From Falsiroseomonas sp051859025 (GTDB lineage: Bacteria > Pseudomonadota > Alphaproteobacteria > Acetobacterales > Acetobacteraceae): a DNA stretch of 64,000 nucleotides. The notes below the pieces were generated by a model that ran no database searches, was not told the DNA's origin, and saw nothing but the letters and a program-made list of their open reading frames with translations. Shown here piece after piece: positions 58,868-64,000 of the stretch. Both the position numbers and the translations under genes were made by a program. Within the stretch, counting starts at the first letter, position 1. Every line of letters starts with the position of its first letter. The stretch is from the NCBI RefSeq assembly GCF_051859025.1, contig NZ_JBHYGL010000034.1, forward strand, positions 124,001 to 188,000, in the 5' to 3' direction.

Positions 58868-59980
58868 TCATCCCTGCGGCTGGGCCGGGCGGCGGCCGAC
58901 CTGCACGGGCAGTTCGCTCGGCCGTCCCTCCCGCAGGATGGAAAGCCGTACTGTCTGACCCGGAGTGATGGCAGCGATGCCGCGCACCAGGGCGCGGGAT
59001 GTCTCGACCTTGTCGCCATTGATGGCCAGCACCTGGTCCCCCGGCCGCAGCCCCGCCCGCGCCGCCGGGCTGCCCCGCTCCACCCCCGCCACCAGCACGC
59101 CCCGCGGCACGGCGGCAGCGGCGGCAGCGGCGGGTGCTCCGCGCCGCGGCGCTTCCTCCGGCCCGCCCGCATCCTGCACCGACACGCCGAGCCACCCGCG
59201 TTCCACCCGCCCGCTGGTCCGCAGCTGGTCGATCACGCCCCGCGCCAGATCGGACGGCACCGCGAAGCCGATGCCGACGGAGGCGCCGGAGGGCGAGTAG
59301 ATCGCCGTGTTGATGCCGATCACCTCCCCCGCCATGTTGAACAGCGGGCCACCGGAATTGCCGGGATTGATCGGCGCATCGGTCTGGATGAAATCGTCGA
59401 AGGGCCCGGCCCCGATCTCCCGCCCGCGCGCGGAGACGATGCCGGAGGTGATGGAGCCACCGAGCCCGAAGGGATTGCCCGCCACAAGCACCCAATTGCC
59501 GACGCGCATGGACCCCGAACTGCCCCAGGGCACGGAAGGCAGCGCGCCGCGCGCTTCCACCCGCAGCAGCGCCAGGTCGGTCAGATCGTCCATCCCGACC
59601 AGCCGCGCCTGGTATTCCTGGCCGTTCTGCAGCGCCACCACCACGCGGGTCGCGTTGCCGATGACGTGGTTGTTGGTGACGACCAGGCCGGAGGGATCGA
59701 TGATGAAGCCCGACCCCGCCCCCTGTACCGGCTGGCCGCGGCCACGGAAGCGGTCGCGGAAATAACGCTCGAAGGGCGTGCCGCGCAGCTCGGACGGAAT
59801 CTCGCCCCGCTGTTCGGAGGTGACGGCGATGTTCACCACCGCCGGCAGCACGCGTTCCGCCAGATCGGCGAAATCCGGCAACAACGCCCCCCGTTGCGCC
59901 CGGGCGGGCGGGACGGCGCAGCCAACCACGGGAACCAGGGCAAGGCCGGCCAGGGCACGACGGCTGAGCAAGGGGGACAT
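58868..59980 (-). CDS. Deg/HtrA-type serine protease with one PDZ domain
   Basis: 370 residues from ATG 59980. Triad: H105 in TNNHVIG, D135 in DDLTDLALL and S209 in NPGNSGGPL. One PDZ domain follows (RGVLVAGVERGSPAARAGLRPGDQVLAINGD split across the ligand groove); classical DegP has two. The N-terminus MSPLLSRRALAGLALVPVVGC could be a lipoprotein or Tat-like signal. The linker carries an AAAAAAA run. It degrades misfolded periplasmic proteins or acts as a regulated sensor protease. It ends 56 bp upstream of the C13-like gene. Confidence 0.92.
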   Translation of the reverse strand: MSPLLSRRALAGLALVPVVGCAVPPARAQRGALLPDFADLAERVLPAVVNIAVTSEQRGEIPSELRGTPFERYFRDRFRGRGQPVQGAGSGFIIDPSGLVVTNNHVIGNATRVVVALQNGQEYQARLVGMDDLTDLALLRVEARGALPSVPWGSSGSMRVGNWVLVAGNPFGLGGSITSGIVSARGREIGAGPFDDFIQTDAPINPGNSGGPLFNMAGEVIGINTAIYSPSGASVGIGFAVPSDLARGVIDQLRTSGRVERGWLGVSVQDAGGPEEAPRRGAPAAAAAAAVPRGVLVAGVERGSPAARAGLRPGDQVLAINGDKVETSRALVRGIAAITPGQTVRLSILREGRPSELPVQVGRRPAQPQG

Positions 59981-60089
59981 GCGGGCTCCGGGGTCAGGGA
60001 ACGAGAGCAGCAACAGGGGCGGATATAGTCGGTTCGCCCCTGCACGCCATGCTGGCAAAGCGGGGGCCTGGATTCACGCCCGAATTCGC

Positions 60090-60131
60090 GGGGGCTACGC
60101 CGTATGGCGCGGGGGCTACGCCGTATGGCGC
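60090..60131. repeat. 21-bp perfect tandem duplication across the hrpB stop
   Basis: Two identical 21-bp units (60090-60110 and 60111-60131). Read on the - strand, the unit contains codons for R-H-T-A followed by TAG, so the gene's last codons and stop are present twice in phase. Translation ends at the first copy. Confidence 0.85.
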
Positions 60132-62611
60132 GGCGGCGGCGGTTCGGCGCCCCAGGGCTCCTCCGGCCAGGCGTGCTTCGGGTAGCGCCCGCGCATGTCC
60201 TTGCGCACATCCGCCCAGCCGCCGCGCCAGAAGCCGGCCAGATCGGCGGTCACTGCCACCGGCCGCCCGGCGGGGGATAGCAGCGCGATATTCAGCTTCA
60301 CTCGCCCTTCCGCCAGGGGCCGCAGCGACGCCAGGCCGAACAGGTGCTGGGCGCGCGCCTCCAGCGTCGGCACGTCCCGGTCATAGTCGATCGCGGCGCT
60401 GCGGCCGGCGGGAAGATCAAGGCGCGCCGGCAGCGCCGCATCCAGCCGCCGCGCCTGCGCATGGGGCAGCATCCCCCTCAGGATGGAAACCAGGTCGAGC
60501 CCCTTGGCCTCCGACAGCTTGGTCCGGCCATGCAGGTGCGGCGCGAGCCAATCCCCCGCGGTCGCCACCAGCACGGCATCCGACAGGTCCGGCCAATCGC
60601 CGGGTTCCACCCGCGCCATCCAGCCGATTCGCGCCCGCATCTGCTTCGCGCCCTCCGACCAGTCGAGGTCCCGGAACCCCCGCTCCGCGATGGCGGTGGC
60701 CAGCGCCGCCGCGACCGTCGCGGCATCGGGGGTCGCGAGGATGTGTTCCTCCAGCACCAGCGGCCCGAACATCAGGCGGCGCCGGGCGAGCACCGCGCCT
60801 GCCCGCTGGTCGAAGGCCGCTTCCTCCCGCCACCGCAGCCGGTCGGGGAAGCGGGCCTCCAGCGCCGCGCGGTCCAGCGGCGCCGCCATGCGGATGCGCG
60901 CCTCCGTGCCTTGCAGTTCCAGGTCCGCCACCGCCAGCAGCGGCGCCTTGCCCAGCCGGTCCGTGGCCGCCAGGCGCGCGCCCTGGCCCGATGCCAGGCG
61001 GAACGCGCCCTCCATCGTCCCGCGCCGCGCCGCGATCCGGTCCGGGAACCCCGCCGCCAGCAGCGGCCCGGCCTCCCCGCCCGGCAGGGCATTGCCATGC
61101 AGGCGCAGGCGGCGGCGGTGGAGCGCGGCGGCGCGGGCGATGCGGTGGATGGTGGCGCGGTCCGCATCCCGGTGATCCCCGCCATGCAGCAGTTCAAGGC
61201 GGAGGTTGATATCCGCTGGCGCCTCCCGCCCCCGGATCGGATCGCGTTCCTCCAGCAGCGCGGCGAGGTCCGCGGCCAGCGCCTTCTCCCCCTCATCCAC
61301 CGCGGCGAGCAGCATCCGGGCCAGCCTCGGATGCGTACCCATGCGGGCCATGGCGCGGCCCATGGCGGTGATGCGCCCATCCTCATCCAGCGCATCGAGG
61401 TCCCGCAGCAGCGCCCGCCCGGCCGCGAGCGCGCCGGCCGGGGGCGGATCGGGGAATGAAAGCTGGGAAGGCTCCGCCCCCCAGGCCGCGCAATCCAGCG
61501 CGAGGCCCGACAGCTCCGCCTCCAGGATCTCCGGCCGGTCCTGCAGCGGCAGGCCGCGATGCAGCGCCTCCGTCCACAGCCGGATCGCGACACCCGGCGC
61601 GGTGCGCCCCGCGCGCCCCGCCCGCTGGTCCGCCGCCGCCCGGCTGATCCGCACCGTCACCAGCCGCGCCAGGCCGGAAGCGGGGTCGAGCCGGGGGGTC
61701 CGCCGGAACCCTCCATCCACCACGATCCGCACGCCGGGGACGGTCAGCGAGGTTTCGGCGATCGAGGTCGCGAGCACGACCTTGCGGCGGTCGGAGGGGT
61801 TGAGCGCCCGGTCCTGCTCGGCCGGCGGCATCTCCCCATGCAAGGGCAGCACGTCAGCCGCGATGCCGGACAGGCGTTCGGCGGTGCGGCGGATCTCCCC
61901 CCATCCCGGCAGGAAGGCCAGGACATCGCCGGGATGCTCCGCCAGCGCGGCCCGGATGGCACTCGCCATCGCCTCGGGCAGGTCGCGCGTCTCCGTGATG
62001 TCGCGCATCCGGTATTGGGTGGCGACGGGGTATTGCCGGCCCAGGCTCTCGATGACCGGACAATCGCCGAGCAGCGCCGCGAAGCGCCCCACATCCAGCG
62101 TCGCCGACATCGCCAGCAGGCGCAGTTCGGGGCGGAGTTCCTTCTGCAGATCGAGGCAGAAGGCCAGCGCCAGGTCGGTATCCAGGTTGCGCTCATGCGC
62201 CTCGTCGAACAGCACGGCGGCGACGCCATCGAGGCCGGGGTCGGATTGCAGGCGCCGCACCAGCAGCCCCTCCGTCACCACCTCCACCCGCGTGCGGTCG
62301 GACACCAGCCGGTCCAGCCTGGTCGCCAGGCCGATGGTCCCGCCGGGCTGCCCCTCCCCGATCAGATCCGCCATCCGGCGCGCGGCGGCGCGGGCGGCGA
62401 CGCGCCGGGGCTCGAGGACCAGGATCTTCTGACCCTCGGCCCCCCGTTGGGCCCACGGCTCCGCCATCAGCGCGATCGGCACCAGCGTCGTCTTGCCCGC
62501 GCCAGGGGGCGCGACCAGCACGGCGTTGCTGCCGGCGCGCAGCGCCTCGGCCAGGCGCGGCAAAGCCTCGGTGACGGGAAGGTCGGCCAAGGGGGGCTTC
62601 GGCAGGTTCAT
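60116..62611 (-). CDS. hrpB: ATP-dependent helicase HrpB
   Basis: 831 residues from ATG 62611. DEAH-box helicase: APPGAGKTTLVPIALM (Walker A), VLFDEAHERNLDTD (DEAH), AMSATLDVGRF, and QRAGRAGRTAPGVAIRLW (motif VI), followed by HA2 and the HrpB-specific C-terminal domain ending near GRYPKHAWPEEPW. Bacterial HrpB is a probable RNA helicase whose cellular role is poorly known. The length fits the family; frames extending further upstream are run-through. Confidence 0.95.
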   Translation of the reverse strand: MNLPKPPLADLPVTEALPRLAEALRAGSNAVLVAPPGAGKTTLVPIALMAEPWAQRGAEGQKILVLEPRRVAARAAARRMADLIGEGQPGGTIGLATRLDRLVSDRTRVEVVTEGLLVRRLQSDPGLDGVAAVLFDEAHERNLDTDLALAFCLDLQKELRPELRLLAMSATLDVGRFAALLGDCPVIESLGRQYPVATQYRMRDITETRDLPEAMASAIRAALAEHPGDVLAFLPGWGEIRRTAERLSGIAADVLPLHGEMPPAEQDRALNPSDRRKVVLATSIAETSLTVPGVRIVVDGGFRRTPRLDPASGLARLVTVRISRAAADQRAGRAGRTAPGVAIRLWTEALHRGLPLQDRPEILEAELSGLALDCAAWGAEPSQLSFPDPPPAGALAAGRALLRDLDALDEDGRITAMGRAMARMGTHPRLARMLLAAVDEGEKALAADLAALLEERDPIRGREAPADINLRLELLHGGDHRDADRATIHRIARAAALHRRRLRLHGNALPGGEAGPLLAAGFPDRIAARRGTMEGAFRLASGQGARLAATDRLGKAPLLAVADLELQGTEARIRMAAPLDRAALEARFPDRLRWREEAAFDQRAGAVLARRRLMFGPLVLEEHILATPDAATVAAALATAIAERGFRDLDWSEGAKQMRARIGWMARVEPGDWPDLSDAVLVATAGDWLAPHLHGRTKLSEAKGLDLVSILRGMLPHAQARRLDAALPARLDLPAGRSAAIDYDRDVPTLEARAQHLFGLASLRPLAEGRVKLNIALLSPAGRPVAVTADLAGFWRGGWADVRKDMRGRYPKHAWPEEPWGAEPPPPRHTA

Positions 62612-62789
62612 GGGCTGCTGCGTAATGCGCGGCGAAACAGAAGTCACATCCGGCGATTCCCGCGAAACGGCGGCGCAACAGACGAAGCCCGCACGCAACC
62701 CGACGGTATGGGACGAAGTCGGCATCGCAACGGCCTGGTGCAGAAGGGCGTCCGAGAACGCGGCCCTGCCGCCCCAAGGACCAAGCCCG

Positions 62790-63488
62790 ATGCGTATCGC
62801 CAGCCTCGCCGCCGCCTTCTGCCTGATGGCCCTGCCCGTCCTCGCTTCCCAGCAATCCAGCCGCGCCAACCAGAGGGATACCCAGCGCGATACGGCCGCG
62901 ATGTGTCGCGCGGAATGCCTGGCGACGGCGGCTTCCCGCCCCGGTGGCGCGGCGCCCAATGCGGCGCAGGCCTGCGCGCTGCGCTGCGATGCGGCGGCGG
63001 CCTACCTCCGCAGCCAGCGGGCCCAGGGCACGGCGGAGGCAACGGGGCGCGGCGCGGTGATGCAGCCGGTGGCGATGATGAACCCCGCGCGGCCCGCCTC
63101 GGCGCGAATGGCCCGCCCGGCGGCGACGCATGGCGTGATCTATGGCGCGCGCACCCCCTCCCCCGCCTTCGGCATGGTGGTGGGCGACGCCGATCGCCTG
63201 GCCGCGCATCGCAACGCGGAGCGCGCCTGCGCCGCCGCCGGCCCCGGCTGCCGCGTGCTGGCCGAGTTCACGGAGGCCTGCGGCGCGGTGGCGCAGGGCT
63301 ACCGGCGCAGCCAATGGGCGCTGTTCGTCACCAGCGACCCCAATTCCTACGTCATCACCAGCCTCTCCCCCGGTGCGGGCCCGACGCAGGACCAGGCGGA
63401 GCGCCAAGCCCTGGCGGAGTGCCGGTCCCGCGACCCGCAGGCGAATTGCCGCGTCATCGCCGCCACCTGCGCCGGCCAGCGCGGCTGA
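62790..63488 (+). CDS. secreted DUF4189-type protein
   Basis: 232 residues from ATG 62790, with a signal peptide (MRIASLAAAFCLMALPVLAS). The C-terminal domain (about 125-230) has the spaced cysteines and aromatic pattern of DUF4189: ERACAAAGPGCRVL, EACGAVAQGY, ALAECRSRDP and CRVIAATC. The N-terminal part adds two more Cys pairs. Function unknown; disulfide-rich periplasmic proteins of this sort can be enzyme inhibitors or stress proteins. A longer in-frame start at 62493 would overlap hrpB and is unlikely. Confidence 0.8.
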   Translation: MRIASLAAAFCLMALPVLASQQSSRANQRDTQRDTAAMCRAECLATAASRPGGAAPNAAQACALRCDAAAAYLRSQRAQGTAEATGRGAVMQPVAMMNPARPASARMARPAATHGVIYGARTPSPAFGMVVGDADRLAAHRNAERACAAAGPGCRVLAEFTEACGAVAQGYRRSQWALFVTSDPNSYVITSLSPGAGPTQDQAERQALAECRSRDPQANCRVIAATCAGQRG

Positions 63489-63561
63489 ACCGCCCTTCAC
63501 GGTTACACTCCGCAAGCCACCGCCGCGCTGCACCGCCGCCGTTTCGTGCTAGGGTCCGGCC

Positions 63562-64000
63562 ATGTCGCGCCTCCCGGCCCTCCTCCTCGGCCTGTCCCTG
63601 GCCGCCCTGGCCCCCGCTGCCCTGGCGCCCCCCGCGCTGGCGGTGGAAAGCGCGCCTGTCCGCTCCCCCCGCGCCACCGTGACGCTTGCCGCCGATGTCG
63701 CCGCCGTGGCGCCGGGAGAGGCCTTCCGCCTGGGTCTCCGGCTGCGCCTGGCGGAGGGCTGGCACACCTATTGGCGCAATGCCGGCGATGCCGGCGCGCC
63801 GCCGGAGGTGACGCTGGCGCTGCCCGAAGGCGTCGCTGCCGGCACGATCCAGTGGCCGATCCCGGACCGCATCCCCTACGGCCCGCTGGTGAATTACGGC
63901 TACAAGAACGAGGTCCTGCTGCCCCTCCAGGTCAGCATCCCCGCCGCCTTCACGGGCGATACGCTGGCCGTGCGGGCGGAGGCCACCTGGCTGGTCTGCG
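63562..64000 (+). CDS. DsbD/ScsB-like protein, N-terminal part (runs off the window)
   Basis: At least 146 residues, open to the end of the window. A signal peptide (MSRLPALLLGLSLAALAPAALA) precedes a DsbD N-terminal-like domain with EGWHTYWRNAGDAGAPPEV, PIPDRIPYGPLVNYGY and KNEVLLPL. In full-length members this periplasmic domain is followed by a membrane domain that carries reducing power from cytoplasmic thioredoxin. The rest lies beyond the window. Confidence 0.85.
   Translation, partial: MSRLPALLLGLSLAALAPAALAPPALAVESAPVRSPRATVTLAADVAAVAPGEAFRLGLRLRLAEGWHTYWRNAGDAGAPPEVTLALPEGVAAGTIQWPIPDRIPYGPLVNYGYKNEVLLPLQVSIPAAFTGDTLAVRAEATWLVC

Noticed and set aside
1..64000. CRISPR arrays, tRNA/rRNA genes, intact insertion sequences or phage genes
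   Set aside because: No regularly spaced repeats with spacers, no cloverleaf-like segments noticed and no transposase, integrase or phage structural protein recognised. A tRNA scan would be the decisive check.

Overview
The window is very GC-rich DNA (about 70% by eye) from an alphaproteobacterium. A Roseomonas-like member of the Acetobacteraceae is the best guess. The pointers are a GcrA cell-cycle regulator with GANTC sites upstream, a ChvG-like sensor kinase, a fused TRAP permease, two stand-alone Bug/TctC receptors and dense GTGA/ATGA gene overlaps. The taxonomy is inferred from gene content, not from an rRNA gene. Ten Ns at 44915-44924, flanked by homopolymer-rich sequence, mark a scaffold join, so linkage between 1-44914 and 44925-64000 should be treated as provisional.

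Bases 1-15960 hold an ABC-transporter (group 2 type) capsule locus joined to a lipid-building module. The module is the 3' part of a type I polyketide synthase (DH-MT-psiKR-ER-KR-ACP, no thioesterase), an alpha-oxoamine synthase, a GNAT-fold acyltransferase-like protein, a KpsS-like Kdo transferase, a short-chain dehydrogenase and a KpsC-like protein. A divergent operon follows: a small lipoprotein, KpsM, KpsT, KpsE and KpsD, closed by a clear intrinsic terminator. The layout recalls the rhizobial rkp-1 K-antigen region. My inference is that the module makes a sphingoid- or ceramide-like lipid on which the capsule is primed.

Bases 16000-20640 carry a Bug receptor, a DUF1835 protein that seems to lack any ATG/GTG/TTG start, TadA, a class I glutamine amidotransferase, RluB and RsmD. 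A small, less GC-rich two-gene island of unknown function (20679-21628) follows. Bases 21724-27317 are a sugar module: two GT4 glycosyltransferases (one fused to TPRs) around a mannose-1-phosphate guanylyltransferase. Next come a TetR regulator with a perfect palindromic operator, PurD, XseA, an M23 peptidase, an SDR, an acyl-CoA ligase, an orphan ChvG-like kinase, a YopT-like cysteine protease, GcrA, a formamidase-type amidase, a secreted HExxH protein and CorA. A TRAP-mtnB-mtnD-mtnC operon runs up to the assembly gap.

Right of the gap lie TatA, TerC, a methyltransferase/di-iron-like hydrolase pair, a GT4 enzyme, a second Bug receptor, a CHAP-type lipoprotein, a CoA-transferase/HMG-CoA-lyase pair, an MFS transporter, a two-component system, a caspase-fold (C13-like) secreted peptidase beside a Deg-type protease, the HrpB helicase, a DUF4189 protein and the start of a DsbD-like protein. 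Several intergenic gaps and gene ends carry short tandem duplications with 14-27 bp units. I saw no tRNA, rRNA, CRISPR array or intact insertion sequence.
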